The notes under the pieces are model-generated. The model worked only from the letters and a program-made list of their open reading frames with translations. It was not told where the DNA came from and did not search any database. A DNA stretch of 64,000 bases from Bradyrhizobium sp. CCH5-F6 (lineage in GTDB: Bacteria; Pseudomonadota; Alphaproteobacteria; Rhizobiales; Xanthobacteraceae): positions 76,803 to 140,802 of the forward strand of contig NZ_LSIC01000190.1 in assembly GCF_001556045.1 (NCBI RefSeq). Reading direction: 5' to 3'. Position 1 is the first letter of the stretch; the number at the start of each line of letters is the position of its first letter. Shown here in pieces: positions 15,950 to 25,644 of the stretch. Made by a program: the position numbers and the translations under genes.

Positions 15950-17566
15950 ATTTCTCTTCGTACGCCACTGGCGCTTCTGCTCGTTTCACTGGGCGCGATT
16001 GCTGCCGTGTGGTGGTGGCTGGCGACGCCAATCACGCTCGCACGCGCCCCGATCGATCCCGCCGAGAAGGTCCAATGCGTGTCCTATGCGCCGTTCCGCG
16101 GCGAGCAGACGCCGCTGGAGCCATGGACCCATATCGAGGCCGAGCAGATCGAGCAGGACCTGCGCCAGCTCAAGGAAATCACCGACTGCGTCCGCACCTA
16201 TTCGATGGAGAACGGGCTCGACCAGGTGCCGGCGGTTGCCGCCAGGGTCGGCGGGCTGAAAGTGCTCCAGGGCGTCTGGCTCTCCAGCAACCGCAGCAAG
16301 AATCTCGAGCAGGCCGCGCTCGCGGTTCGCCTTTCGAAGGAATTCCCCGGGGTCATCACCAGTATCATCGTCGGCAACGAGGTCTTGCTGCGCGGGGAGA
16401 TGACGACTGCGGACCTCGTCTCGATCATCCGTTCGGTGAAGGCGCAGGTCAGCGTGCCCGTCACCTATGCGGACGTCTGGGAATACTGGCTGAAGAACCG
16501 CGAGGTCTATGACGCCGTCGACTTCGTCACGATCCACATCCTGCCCTATTGGGAGGATTTCCCCGTGAAGGCGAAATTCGCCTCGACCCATGTCGAATCG
16601 ATCCGCGAGCGCATGGCGGTGGCGTTCCCCGGCAAGGAGATCCTGATCGGCGAGACCGGCTGGCCGAGCGAGGGCCGCATGCGCGACGGCGCGCTGCCGT
16701 CGCGCGCCAACCAGGCGCGCGTCGTCTCGGAGATCCTGAGCCTTGCGAAGTCGCAGAAGTTCCGCGTCAATCTGATCGAGTCCTACGACCAGCCCTGGAA
16801 GCGCAAGCTGGAAGGCACTGTCGGCGGCTATTGGGGGCTGTACGACTCGGTGCGGCGGACCTTGAAATATCCGCCCGGGGAGCCGGTCAGCAATTTCCCG
16901 TACTGGAAATGGTACATGGGCGCCGGCATGGGCCTCAGCGTGCTGGTGTTCGCCGTCGCGCTGATCACGCTGCGGCGGCGGCCGTGGACGCCGCGCTTCT
17001 CGGCCTGGCTCGGCGTCGGCATCTCGGCGACGACGGCGGGGACCCTGCTCGGGATCGGCGTCGACAAGATGTATTACGAGAGCTACGGCATCGGCGGCTG
17101 GCTGATGTGGGGCGCGCTACTGCTCGCCGGCATCCTGTCGCCGATCTTCTGCGCGCAGGCGATGGTGATCGGCCGCAGCCTTCCGACCTTCCTCGACCTG
17201 CTCGGCCCGCGCGAGGGCCGCAAATGGTCCAAGCTCACCGCCGTGCTCGGCCTGACGCTGGCGGTGACGGCGGTGATCGCGGCGCAGACCGCGCTCGGCT
17301 TCGTGTTCGATCCGCGCTACAAGGATTTCCCCTACGCCTCGCTGACGATGGCGGTGGTGCCGTTCGCGCTGCTGATGCTGAACCGGCCGCAGATCGGCAA
17401 GCGTCCGATCGCGGAAGCGGTGTTCGCGGGCGTGCTCACGCTGTCGGCCGCCTATGTGCTGGTCAACGAAGGCCGCGACAATTGGCAGTCGCTGTGGACC
17501 TGCGCGATCTATCTGTTGTTCGGGCTCACGCTGTGGCGGGCGCGGGCCGAGCAAACCCAAGAATGA
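15950..17566 (+). CDS. ndvC: Beta-glucan branching/transglycosylase membrane protein (NdvC type)
   Basis: About 538 residues: an N-terminal helix, a GH17-like domain with both catalytic-type glutamates (VGNEVLLRGE and GETGWPSEGR), then about seven helices in the C-terminal half. This fits NdvC, linked to the beta-(1,6) linkages of the cyclic glucan. The first conventional start, GTG 16007, would cut the N-terminal helix (LALLLVSLGAIAAVWWW) and has no ribosome binding site. GGAGG at 15936-15940 is instead 9 nt before an in-frame ATT at 15950, and the frame is closed by TAA at 15917-15919 with no other ATG, GTG or TTG. I therefore infer an ATT start. Confidence 0.7.
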   Translation: MSLRTPLALLLVSLGAIAAVWWWLATPITLARAPIDPAEKVQCVSYAPFRGEQTPLEPWTHIEAEQIEQDLRQLKEITDCVRTYSMENGLDQVPAVAARVGGLKVLQGVWLSSNRSKNLEQAALAVRLSKEFPGVITSIIVGNEVLLRGEMTTADLVSIIRSVKAQVSVPVTYADVWEYWLKNREVYDAVDFVTIHILPYWEDFPVKAKFASTHVESIRERMAVAFPGKEILIGETGWPSEGRMRDGALPSRANQARVVSEILSLAKSQKFRVNLIESYDQPWKRKLEGTVGGYWGLYDSVRRTLKYPPGEPVSNFPYWKWYMGAGMGLSVLVFAVALITLRRRPWTPRFSAWLGVGISATTAGTLLGIGVDKMYYESYGIGGWLMWGALLLAGILSPIFCAQAMVIGRSLPTFLDLLGPREGRKWSKLTAVLGLTLAVTAVIAAQTALGFVFDPRYKDFPYASLTMAVVPFALLMLNRPQIGKRPIAEAVFAGVLTLSAAYVLVNEGRDNWQSLWTCAIYLLFGLTLWRARAEQTQE

Positions 17567-17906
17567 ACAGGCCGATCGCCAGGCCCGACAGCACGACATT
17601 GTAGAGCACGATGCCGAGACCGGCGGCCACGATGCCGACGGTGAGCAGCACGATGGACGGCCGCATCAGGTTGAGCGTCGCCACCACCAGCGCGACGATG
17701 CCGAACACCGAATTCTTGAACAGCACGGTCCCGACCGAACGTGCCTTGCAGATCGCGGTCTGCAGGCCGGCGTCGCAGGCGAGCGCGACCTGCGACAGCT
17801 CGATCGCGAGATAGCGCAGATAGAGTGCCCAGCCGACGGAGACGAAGCCGACGACGATCAGGAACTGCACCTGGTAGGGCGTCAGGCGAAAAGGCTTCTT
17901 TGTCAT
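17526..17906 (-). CDS. Small polytopic membrane protein
   Basis: A 126-residue protein with about four hydrophobic helices (VQFLIVVGFVSVGWALYL; FGIVALVVATLNLM; IVLLTVGIVAAGLGIVLY; LAIGLFILGF) and two cysteines in the first loop (ACDAGLQTAICKA). It overlaps the 3' end of the convergent glucan gene by 41 bp. No family known; position next to the ndv genes is the only hint of function. Confidence 0.65.
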   Translation of the reverse strand: MTKKPFRLTPYQVQFLIVVGFVSVGWALYLRYLAIELSQVALACDAGLQTAICKARSVGTVLFKNSVFGIVALVVATLNLMRPSIVLLTVGIVAAGLGIVLYNVVLSGLAIGLFILGFARPAPATA

Positions 17907-17999
17907 GGGGGCAATATGGTCGGGATGATGCGGGCAGGCAACAGGGCAGGCGATGTTTCTGTTGATCCGATATGAGCGGTGTTTCCTGCCGACGCGGAG

Positions 18000-18440
18000 T
18001 TATTTCAAGCCCAACCGGCGCTCGACCCAGCCCAGCACGAACAGCACGAGCAGCGTCACCGTGATGGCTGCTACGACAAGCAGCCAGGCTCCCAACGCGC
18101 AGGCGATGCCGAGGCCGGCCGCGATCCAAACGGTTGCCGCCGTGGTGAGGCCGTGAACCGTCTTCGCCTTGGCGTCGTGCAGGATGACGCCTGCGCCGAT
18201 GAAGCCGACGCCGGTCAACACGCCGGCAACGACGCCCTGAATGACCCTCGAGATCGCATCCGGGTGGTCGCGCAGATTCTGGAACTCGATCACCGAGATC
18301 GAGACGAGCGCGGAGCCGAGCGCCACCAGCGACAGGGTCCGCATTCCCACCGGCTTGTCGTTCATGTCGCGATCGATGCCGATCAGCAGCCCGGTTCCGG
18401 CCGCGACCAGAAGCCTCAAGACATCATCCAGCTCGTTCAT
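18000..18440 (-). CDS. MgtC/SapB family membrane protein
   Basis: A 146-residue protein with the MgtC N-terminal layout: helix, the loop GLLIGIDRD with conserved Arg/Asp, then GMRTLSLVALGSAL, and the glycine-rich VLTGVGFIGAGVIL followed by VHGLTTAATVWIAAGLGIA. The C-terminal soluble domain of Salmonella MgtC is absent, as in most short homologues. The family is tied to growth in low magnesium and to F-type ATPase modulation. No magnesium-sensing leader was seen upstream. Confidence 0.9.
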   Translation of the reverse strand: MNELDDVLRLLVAAGTGLLIGIDRDMNDKPVGMRTLSLVALGSALVSISVIEFQNLRDHPDAISRVIQGVVAGVLTGVGFIGAGVILHDAKAKTVHGLTTAATVWIAAGLGIACALGAWLLVVAAITVTLLVLFVLGWVERRLGLK

Positions 18441-18621
18441 TGAAAGCCCGCGGGTTCGGAAACAGGATGACGCAGCATTGCGCCGGCGATGATTGCGAAC
18501 TTGCTGCGAAAGGGCGGCTCAGGTCCAAGCGGCTGTTCGTCGCATGAGGCTGTTGCGGCGGGCCGTCCGAGAGGCGTCCTCGACAAGGACGCGGTAACTG
18601 CCGACGCACCGGGCGTCGTGT

Positions 18622-19971
18622 CTACCGCCTGAAGAACGATGACAGCGTCGATCCCGCCGATGGTGATGCGGCCTCCGGTTTTGCCGGCGCAGGCTGTGCC
18701 GCGGGAGCGGGCGCGGGCTCCTCGCGCTTCGAGCGTTTCGAGGAATAGCTGCGGCGGCGCTGCTTCTCGGGCTTGGCGTTCGGCGCCGTTTCCGCTTGCG
18801 GGGCTGCGTCCTGGTTCTTCTCCGAGCTCTTCTCCTGAACCCTGTCCTGAGTCTTCTCTTGCCCCTTTTCCTGCGCCTTCTCTTGTCCCTTTTCCCCGCG
18901 CATCGACAGGCGCTGGCCATCGAAGACGGTGGTCTCGCAGTGACGATCGTTCTCGGCGAGGGTCGCGCAGAATTTCGCGGCGGCGGCGGCGTTCACCAGG
19001 GGGCCGGCGCCCAAACGGAGCTGCATGCCGAGGCCGGTGGTGCCTTCCTTGACCATGATGATCGGCCGCAGCGCCGCGATCTCCGGATTGGATTTGGTCA
19101 GGCCGCGCCAGAGCGCGCGCAAGCCGTCGACCGAGTTGGCGCCGCCGAGATCGATCGCAAAGCGCGTCTGTTGAACCGCGATGGCAGCGGATTCATTCTC
19201 GGCTGCTTCCGCTGGCTTCGTTACCGCCGCGACGACCTCGCTCGGGGCGGGCGCCGGCTCGGCCTTCTTCTCGGCTGCTTCGGGTTGAATCAGTTTCGAT
19301 GCGGCTGAATCCGGCGGCGCCATGATGGACCTGGACGGAACCAGCGGAATGGTCGGCAGGGCCGAATTCATTGCCGGCGTCTGCTGCACGAGCGAAGCGG
19401 CGGCGGCGGACTGCGGCGGCGGGCTCGACGACTCCTTCGGCGTGTCCTTCTGGGAATCCTTCGCGGCTTCGGTGCGCGGCTTCTCGTTCGTCGCGGCAGG
19501 TGTCGAGGCGACCGGCGCGACGCTGGGCGCCGCGGGCACGGGTGCAGCGTCCTGCGGCTTTGCGCCCTGTGCCGGCGCTGCAGCTTGCCGTGCGATGGCG
19601 CCGGTCACGGAATCGAGGCCTTGCTCCAGCACGGTGACGCGCGAATAGAGCCGGTCGCGGTCGCTGTTCAGCGTCTCGATGGCGGCGGCGAGGCGGCGGG
19701 CCTCGTTCTGGCTCTCCTTGGTCAGCATCTGGAGCCGGTCGGCCTGGCGCGCGAGATCGGTGGCGGCCATCTGGTCGCGGCGCCAGCCGAGCTGAGCCTG
19801 GTTGGCCATTACGGCAATGACGACGGCGCCCACGGCCGCCACGCTCCACGAGCCCAGCCGCCACATCATGCGTCGGTCGAACGCATTTTCCTCGGCCAAC
19901 AGTCCGGAGAACAGCCCGCCGGTCTCCTTGGTGCCGAAGGCATCCGCCAGTGGGTCGGAATCCTTTGCCAT
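18622..19971 (-). CDS. Membrane-anchored protein with coiled coil and SPOR-like C-terminus
   Basis: 449 residues. One helix at ~37-58 (WSVAAVGAVVIAVMANQAQ), a coiled coil at ~75-125 (ARRLAAAIETLNSDRDRLYSR), a long Pro/Ala-rich disordered linker, a folded part at ~265-360 (FAIDLGGANSVDGLRALWRG; GLGMQLRLGAGPLVNAAAAA; CATL and HCETTVFDG) whose pattern resembles SPOR domains that bind denuded peptidoglycan, and a charged tail with repeated Q-E-K units (GQEKAQEKGQEK). A periplasmic envelope or septal role is inferred from topology only. Confidence 0.6.
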   Translation of the reverse strand: MAKDSDPLADAFGTKETGGLFSGLLAEENAFDRRMMWRLGSWSVAAVGAVVIAVMANQAQLGWRRDQMAATDLARQADRLQMLTKESQNEARRLAAAIETLNSDRDRLYSRVTVLEQGLDSVTGAIARQAAAPAQGAKPQDAAPVPAAPSVAPVASTPAATNEKPRTEAAKDSQKDTPKESSSPPPQSAAAASLVQQTPAMNSALPTIPLVPSRSIMAPPDSAASKLIQPEAAEKKAEPAPAPSEVVAAVTKPAEAAENESAAIAVQQTRFAIDLGGANSVDGLRALWRGLTKSNPEIAALRPIIMVKEGTTGLGMQLRLGAGPLVNAAAAAKFCATLAENDRHCETTVFDGQRLSMRGEKGQEKAQEKGQEKTQDRVQEKSSEKNQDAAPQAETAPNAKPEKQRRRSYSSKRSKREEPAPAPAAQPAPAKPEAASPSAGSTLSSFFRR

Positions 19972-20141
19972 GAACGTTAAATGCCCAGCCCCGTCAGGCT
20001 TCCCCGAATCAATCAGGGAACATTAACAGGAAAACCCCGTCGCACTTGAATTCCGGGCGTTTGCGGGGGTAGCAAGGCGATAGCTGAGAGGCTCGCCACC
20101 CGTTTGCGCCAATTGATTCGGCTCTATCTGTGAGGATTGCG

Positions 20142-21497
20142 ATGACCGCCCGTTCCAGCCTCACGATCGTGCTCGCCGCCGGCGAAGGCACGCGCATGCG
20201 ATCGAGCCTGCCGAAGGTGCTGCACCCCGTCGCGCATCAGAGCCTGCTCGCCCATGTGCTCGCCGCCGCACCCAAGGGAACCGGCACCGCGCTCGCCGTG
20301 GTGATCGGTCCCGATCACCACGCAGTGGCAGAGGAGGCGAAGCGCATTCGCCCCGACGCGCTCACCTTCGTGCAAAGCGAACGCCTCGGCACCGCGCATG
20401 CGGTGCTCGCGGCGCGCGAGGCGATCGCGGGCGGCGCGGATGATCTCCTGATCGCCTTCGGCGACACGCCGCTGGTCTCGGCCGACACCTTCGCACGGCT
20501 GCGCGAACCGCTCGCCAGGGGCGCCGCGATAGCCGCGCTCGGCTTTCGCGCTGCCGATCCGACCGGCTATGGCCGCTTCATCGTCGAGGGCGACCGCCTG
20601 GTCGCGATCCGCGAGCAGGCCGATGCCAGCGAACAAGAGCGCAGGATCGATCTGTGCAATGCCGGCGTGATGGCGATCGACGGCCGCCGCGCGCTCGACA
20701 TCCTCGGGCAGATCGGCAATGCGAATTCCAAGGGCGAATATTATCTGACAGATGCCGTCGAAATCGTCCGCAAGCAGGGATGGGAGTCCGTGGTGATCGA
20801 GACCAGCGAGGACGAGGTGCGCGGCATCAACACCAAGGCGCAGCTCGCCGAGGCCGAAGGCGTCATGCAGGCGCGCTTGCGCAAGGCGGCGATGGAAGCC
20901 GGCGTCACGTTGATCGCGCCGGAGACCGTTTATCTCTCCGCCGACACCGTGTTCGGCAAGGACGTGACGATCGAGCCGTTCGTGGTGATCGGCCCCGGCG
21001 TGTCGATCGCGGACGGCACCGTGATCCATTCCTTCTCGCACATCGTGCAGACGACGCTCGGCAAGAACGTCTCGATCGGTCCCTATGCGCGGCTCAGACC
21101 CGGCACCTCGCTCGGCGACGGCGCGCGGATCGGCAATTTCGTGGAGACCAAGGCCGCGACGCTGGAGGCCGGCGTCAAGGTCAACCATCTCTCCTACATC
21201 GGCGACGCCACCATCGGCGCCAATTCCAACATCGGCGCAGGCACCATCACCTGCAACTACGACGGCTTCAAGAAGCACAAGACGATGATCGGGAAGGGTG
21301 CCTTCGTCGGCACCAACTCCTCGCTGGTCGCTCCCGTGACGATCGGCAACGGCGCCTATATCGGCTCCGGCTCGGTGATCACGAAGGATGTACCGGACGA
21401 CGCGATGGCGCTGGAGCGCAGCCAGCAGACCATCCGGGAAGGTGGCGCGGCGCGCTACCGCGAGCTGAAGACCGGCGGCAAGAAGCCGGAGAAGTGA
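20142..21497 (+). CDS. glmU: Bifunctional GlmU, GlcNAc-1-P uridylyltransferase / GlcN-1-P acetyltransferase
   Basis: 451 residues. The N-terminal nucleotidyltransferase has [19 protein letters not shown] at its start; the C-terminal left-handed beta-helix (from ~residue 250) carries the hexapeptide repeats and the acetyltransferase motif region ([32 protein letters not shown]). It makes UDP-GlcNAc for peptidoglycan and lipid A. GAGGA at 20132-20136 points to ATG 20142 rather than GTG 20130. glmS, acting earlier in the same pathway, follows 450 bp downstream. Confidence 0.97.
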   Translation: MTARSSLTIVLAAGEGTRMRSSLPKVLHPVAHQSLLAHVLAAAPKGTGTALAVVIGPDHHAVAEEAKRIRPDALTFVQSERLGTAHAVLAAREAIAGGADDLLIAFGDTPLVSADTFARLREPLARGAAIAALGFRAADPTGYGRFIVEGDRLVAIREQADASEQERRIDLCNAGVMAIDGRRALDILGQIGNANSKGEYYLTDAVEIVRKQGWESVVIETSEDEVRGINTKAQLAEAEGVMQARLRKAAMEAGVTLIAPETVYLSADTVFGKDVTIEPFVVIGPGVSIADGTVIHSFSHIVQTTLGKNVSIGPYARLRPGTSLGDGARIGNFVETKAATLEAGVKVNHLSYIGDATIGANSNIGAGTITCNYDGFKKHKTMIGKGAFVGTNSSLVAPVTIGNGAYIGSGSVITKDVPDDAMALERSQQTIREGGAARYRELKTGGKKPEK

Positions 21498-21503
21498 GCG
21501 GCG

Positions 21504-21722
21504 CTATTCGTCGTCGGCGAATTCGGAGAAGATCGCACGGGTCAGGCGCCAGCCGCGCGGCTTGGCCCGCTTCACCGGCTCGCCTTCGGCATGCTTGATG
21601 AAGAGGGGCTTGCTTTCCTTGCCGCGCTGGGGCGGCGGCCAGTGCGCAAGATGCGTGCCCGTGGTCTCGCTGGCGCGCAGATGCATCGACGACTGGCCTT
21701 TGCGGTCGGACGAGCCCTTCAT
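21504..21722 (-). CDS. 72-residue hypothetical protein
   Basis: A very polar, basic protein (MKGSSDRKGQSSMHLRASE; HWPPPQRGKESKPLFIKHAE) ending in an acidic FSEFADDE. The ATG at 21722 has AGGAGAG upstream; an in-frame ATG at 21851 adds unlikely sequence. It sits head to head with glmS and tail to tail with glmU. No family known. Confidence 0.55.
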   Translation of the reverse strand: MKGSSDRKGQSSMHLRASETTGTHLAHWPPPQRGKESKPLFIKHAEGEPVKRAKPRGWRLTRAIFSEFADDE

Positions 21723-21944
21723 GGCGTAACTCTCCTGTACCGGAATCGTTGGCCAAATCCGTTGACAAGAGGTTAATGTGAGCGGCTTGAAGTCGGCCAA
21801 TTCGACGCAGGCGGAGCTCAGGTGGCTATCCGGCGCTGTCTCAATCAGCAATAATTATTGAGTATCTGGTTCCTTCAGAATTTCGCTAAAAACCGAGCGC
21901 GTCGTTTAGGCGATTTTTCGACGATTTGGGGGATAGTGATCCGC

Positions 21945-23771
21945 ATGTGCGGAATTGTCGGCATTCTCGGGCGCGAGCCGGTTGCAGAGCAATTGGTGGA
22001 TTCGCTCAAACGTCTCGAATATCGCGGCTATGATTCCGCGGGCGTCGCAACGCTCGAAGGGGCGCATCTCGAACGCCGCCGCGCCGAGGGCAAGCTCAAG
22101 AACCTGGAGAAGCGGCTGGAAGCCGAGCCTCTGAAGGGCACCACCGGGATCGGCCACACGCGCTGGGCCACCCACGGCAAGCCGACCGTCAACAATGCCC
22201 ATCCGCACGCAACCGAGCGCGTCGCAGTCGTTCACAACGGCATCATCGAGAATTTCCGCGAGCTGCGCGAGGAGCTCGAGAAGAACGGCACGGTGTTCCA
22301 CACCGAGACCGACACCGAGATCGTGCTGCATCTCGTCGACGATTTGCTCGCACGCGGCAACAAGCCGGTCGAAGCGGTCAAGCTGGCGCTGGCGCGGCTG
22401 CGCGGCGCCTTCGCGCTCGGTTTCATCTTCGCCGGCGACAACGACCTCATGATCGGGGCCCGCAACGGCCCGCCGCTTGCGATCGGCTATGGCGACGGCG
22501 AGATGTATCTCGGCTCCGACGCCATCGCGCTCGGCCCGTTCACCGACACGATCAGCTATCTCGAAGACGGTGACTGGGTCGTGCTGACCCGCAAGAGCGC
22601 GACGATCTTCGACAAGGACGGCTACACCGTCCAGCGCGACAAGATCAGGCACGCCGCCTCGACCTCGCTGGTCGACAAGGCCAATTACCGCCACTTCATG
22701 GCCAAGGAAATCCACGAGCAACCCGAGGTGGTCGGCCACACTCTGGCGCGCTACGTCGACATGGCGACCGAGCGCGTCGCCCTGCCGGTGGAGCTGCCGT
22801 TCGACTTCAGGAACATCCAGCGCATCAACATCACGGCGTGCGGCACCGCGAGCTATGCCGGCCTCGTCGCGAAGTACTGGTTCGAGCGCTTTGCGCGCGT
22901 GCCGGTCGAGGTCGATGTCGCCTCCGAATTCCGCTACCGCGAGGCGCCCTTGCGCAAGGGCGATCTCGCGATCTTCATCTCGCAGTCCGGCGAGACCGCC
23001 GACACGCTGGCGGCGCTGCGCTATGCCAAGGCCCAGGGCGTGCACACGGTCGCCGTCGTGAACGTGCCGACGTCCACGATCGCGCGCGAGAGCGAGACCG
23101 TGCTGCAAACGCTGGCGGGACCGGAGATCGGCGTCGCCTCGACCAAGGCTTTCACTTGCCAGCTCATGGTGCTGGCAAACCTCGCGATTGCGGCCGGCAA
23201 GGCCAGGGGCGAATTGTCCGACGAGGACGAGACCAAGCTCGTCCACGGCCTCGTCGAGGTTCCGCGCCTGATGGCGGACGCGCTCACCACGGAGCTGCAG
23301 ATCGAGAAGCTCGCGCACCGGATCGCCAAGTCCAGCGATGTGCTCTATCTCGGCCGCGGTACCAGCTTTCCGCTCGCGCTCGAAGGCGCCCTGAAGCTGA
23401 AGGAGATCTCCTACATCCACGCCGAAGGCTATGCCGCGGGCGAGCTCAAGCACGGGCCGATCGCGCTGATCGACGAGACCATGCCGGTCGTCGTCATCGC
23501 GCCCCATGACCGGGTGTTCGAGAAGACCGTCTCCAACATGCAGGAGGTCGCCGCCCGCGGCGGCAACATCATCCTGATGACCGACGCCAAGGGCGCGGAA
23601 GAGGCGACCGTCGAGTCCCTCGTCACCATCGTTATGCCCGACATGGCGGCGGCCTTCACGCCGATGGTCTACGCAGTCCCCGTGCAGCTGCTCGCCTATC
23701 ACACGGCCGTCGTGATGGGCACCGATGTCGATCAGCCGCGCAATCTCGCCAAATCGGTGACCGTGGAATAG
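21945..23771 (+). CDS. glmS: Glucosamine-fructose-6-phosphate aminotransferase (isomerising)
   Basis: 608 residues. Starts MCGIVGILG, so the catalytic cysteine is residue 2 before Met removal; the glutaminase domain has GHTRWATHG and HNGIIENF. Two SIS domains follow (ISQSGETADTLAALRYAK; ASTKAFTCQL), ending in the typical NLAKSVTVE. It forms glucosamine-6-phosphate from fructose-6-phosphate and glutamine. Starts upstream of 21945 would block the N-terminal nucleophile. The 222 bp before it show no glmS-ribozyme-like structure, as expected outside Gram-positives. Confidence 0.97.
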   Translation: MCGIVGILGREPVAEQLVDSLKRLEYRGYDSAGVATLEGAHLERRRAEGKLKNLEKRLEAEPLKGTTGIGHTRWATHGKPTVNNAHPHATERVAVVHNGIIENFRELREELEKNGTVFHTETDTEIVLHLVDDLLARGNKPVEAVKLALARLRGAFALGFIFAGDNDLMIGARNGPPLAIGYGDGEMYLGSDAIALGPFTDTISYLEDGDWVVLTRKSATIFDKDGYTVQRDKIRHAASTSLVDKANYRHFMAKEIHEQPEVVGHTLARYVDMATERVALPVELPFDFRNIQRINITACGTASYAGLVAKYWFERFARVPVEVDVASEFRYREAPLRKGDLAIFISQSGETADTLAALRYAKAQGVHTVAVVNVPTSTIARESETVLQTLAGPEIGVASTKAFTCQLMVLANLAIAAGKARGELSDEDETKLVHGLVEVPRLMADALTTELQIEKLAHRIAKSSDVLYLGRGTSFPLALEGALKLKEISYIHAEGYAAGELKHGPIALIDETMPVVVIAPHDRVFEKTVSNMQEVAARGGNIILMTDAKGAEEATVESLVTIVMPDMAAAFTPMVYAVPVQLLAYHTAVVMGTDVDQPRNLAKSVTVE

Positions 23772-23860
23772 GCAAAACGGATATTGGTCGGTCGCTTCGT
23801 GGTCTTCCAAAACCTGCTAGAAGACCCTAGCTTGTTGCTAGCGACCGACCTGGAACCCGA

Positions 23861-24631
23861 ATGACCACCCGCGACGACGCGCCTGCGCCTCTTGATCCCG
23901 TCCCGGAACCGCATACCGGCCTGATGGGCCGCTTTCGTAATTATTTCCTGACCGGCCTCGTGGTGACCGGGCCGATCGCGATCACGCTGTATCTGGTCTG
24001 GTGGTTCGTCACCTGGGTCGACGGCGTGGTGCGGCCCTTCGTGCCGCTGGCCTACCGACCCGAAACCTATTTGCCCTACGTCATTCCCGGCTGGGGGCTG
24101 GTCGTCGCATTCTTCACGCTGACGCTGGTCGGCTTCCTGGCGGCCAATCTGATCGGCCGGACGCTGGTCGATGTCGGCGAGACCTTGCTGGGCCGGATCC
24201 CGGCGGTGCGCGCCATCTATCGCGGCCTCAAGCAGGTGTTCGAGACGCTGTTCTCGGGCAAGGGCTCGAGCTTCCGCAAAGTCGGCCTCGTCGAGTTTCC
24301 CTCGCCGGGCATGTGGTCGATCGTGCTGATCTCGCAATCGCCGAACGAGGACATCGCGCGCAGCCTGCCGGGCCAGGAGGAGCACGTCTCGGTGTTCCTC
24401 CCGTGCTCGCCGAACCCGACCACGGGATTCTTCTTCTATGTCCCGAAGAGCAAGATCATCGAGGTCGATCTCACGGCCGAGGACGCAGCCACGCTGATCA
24501 TGTCGGCCGGCGTTGTGCAGCCGGGCTCGGCTCCCGATCCCAAGAAGGCGGCGGCACTTGCCGGCGTGGCCAACGCGGCGCGTATCGCCAATGCCTCCAA
24601 GCTCCAGCCCGAGCCTGCGAAGGCGGAGTAG
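23861..24631 (+). CDS. DUF502 family membrane protein
   Basis: 256 residues. Two transmembrane segments (FLTGLVVTGPIAITLYLVWW at ~30-50; WGLVVAFFTLTLVGFLAANL at ~75-95) precede the conserved DUF502 core (LGRIPAVRAIYRGLKQVFET; FPCSPNPTTGFFFYVP in the form FLPCSPNPTTGFFF). The family is widespread in alphaproteobacteria and of unknown function. Follows glmS by about 90 bp with its own start; an operon is possible but no evidence forces it. Confidence 0.85.
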   Translation: MTTRDDAPAPLDPVPEPHTGLMGRFRNYFLTGLVVTGPIAITLYLVWWFVTWVDGVVRPFVPLAYRPETYLPYVIPGWGLVVAFFTLTLVGFLAANLIGRTLVDVGETLLGRIPAVRAIYRGLKQVFETLFSGKGSSFRKVGLVEFPSPGMWSIVLISQSPNEDIARSLPGQEEHVSVFLPCSPNPTTGFFFYVPKSKIIEVDLTAEDAATLIMSAGVVQPGSAPDPKKAAALAGVANAARIANASKLQPEPAKAE

Positions 24632-24731
24632 GGCCATTCCCGCGCGGGATGGCCGCATTCACGCAAGCGTTTTCGTCATCTGCTAGTCTCCGATGGATCG
24701 AGCGCCTCGCTCGAACGATTTGGAGTGCACG

Positions 24732-25592
24732 ATGTCCAAGACCATTGCGATCCTCGCTCCCGGTGCCATGGGCAGCGCGGTGGCCCGTCGGCTCAGCGAA
24801 CATGGCGCGCGCGTGCTGACCTCCTTGAAGGGACGCAGCGAGGCGACGCTGAAGCGGGCCGCGGACGCAGGCATGGTCGGCGCCGAGGACGATGCGATCG
24901 CTGCGTCCGACATCATCCTCTCGATCGTGCCGCCCGGCGAAGCCGTCGCGCTGGCCGAGCGGCTGGCGGCCCTGCTCGTCAGGCGCGAGAAGAAGCCGAT
25001 CGTGGTCGATTGCAACGCCGTCAATGTCGATACGGTGCAGAGAATCGAGGGGATCATCGGCTCGGCGCAGGCGCCCTTCGTCGACGCCGGCATCATAGGA
25101 TTTCCGCCGCAGCCAGGCGGCAAGAGCCCGGCGTTCTACATGTCAGGCGAGCACGCCCAGGAGGTCGCCATGCTCAGGGATCTCGGCCTCGACGTGCGGA
25201 TCGTCGCAGGCCCGGTCGGCGCGGCCTCGGCGCTGAAGATGTCCTATGCCGGGATCGTCAAGGGCCTCGCCGGCATCGGCTCGGCCATGGTGATCGCGGC
25301 AACGAAAGCAGGCGCGGCCGATGCGCTGCGCGACGAGCTTGCGCTGAGCCAGCCGGCTATTTTGGCGCGACTCGAAGTGGCGCTGCCCGACATGATCCCG
25401 AAGGCGTATCGCTGGGTCGCGGAGATGCGGGAGATTTCCGGATTCCTCGGCCCCGATCATCCGGCGAGTCAGATCTATGAGGGATTTGCGCGCTGGTTCG
25501 AGAATCTGGCGGAAGATGCGAGGGGCGAGGCGGCGGATGCGGAGCTGATGAAGGCGTTTGCCAAGAGCATCGTGCAGAAGAAGAAGGACTGA
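24732..25592 (+). CDS. NAD(P)-dependent dehydrogenase-like protein (6PGDH/3-hydroxyisobutyrate dehydrogenase fold)
   Basis: 286 residues. The N-terminal Rossmann fold starts IAILAPGAMGSAVARRL (GxGxMG variant PGAMG), with DIILSIVPPGEAV as in 6-phosphogluconate-dehydrogenase relatives. The conserved lysine region reads AASALKMSYAGIVKGL. The C-terminal half resembles DUF1932. The substrate is unknown. ATG 24732 is chosen because GGAG lies 7 nt upstream; a start at 24693 would add 13 residues before the Rossmann strand. Confidence 0.75.
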   Translation: MSKTIAILAPGAMGSAVARRLSEHGARVLTSLKGRSEATLKRAADAGMVGAEDDAIAASDIILSIVPPGEAVALAERLAALLVRREKKPIVVDCNAVNVDTVQRIEGIIGSAQAPFVDAGIIGFPPQPGGKSPAFYMSGEHAQEVAMLRDLGLDVRIVAGPVGAASALKMSYAGIVKGLAGIGSAMVIAATKAGAADALRDELALSQPAILARLEVALPDMIPKAYRWVAEMREISGFLGPDHPASQIYEGFARWFENLAEDARGEAADAELMKAFAKSIVQKKKD

Positions 25593-25644
25593 TCGACGGC
25601 AGCTCACCCCCACGGTTGGGCTGAACGATAGAGGTCTCTCCATG

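Noticed and set aside
21723..21944. glmS ribozyme in the leader of glmS
   Set aside because: No double-pseudoknot core recognisable, and the ribozyme class is known from Gram-positive bacteria.
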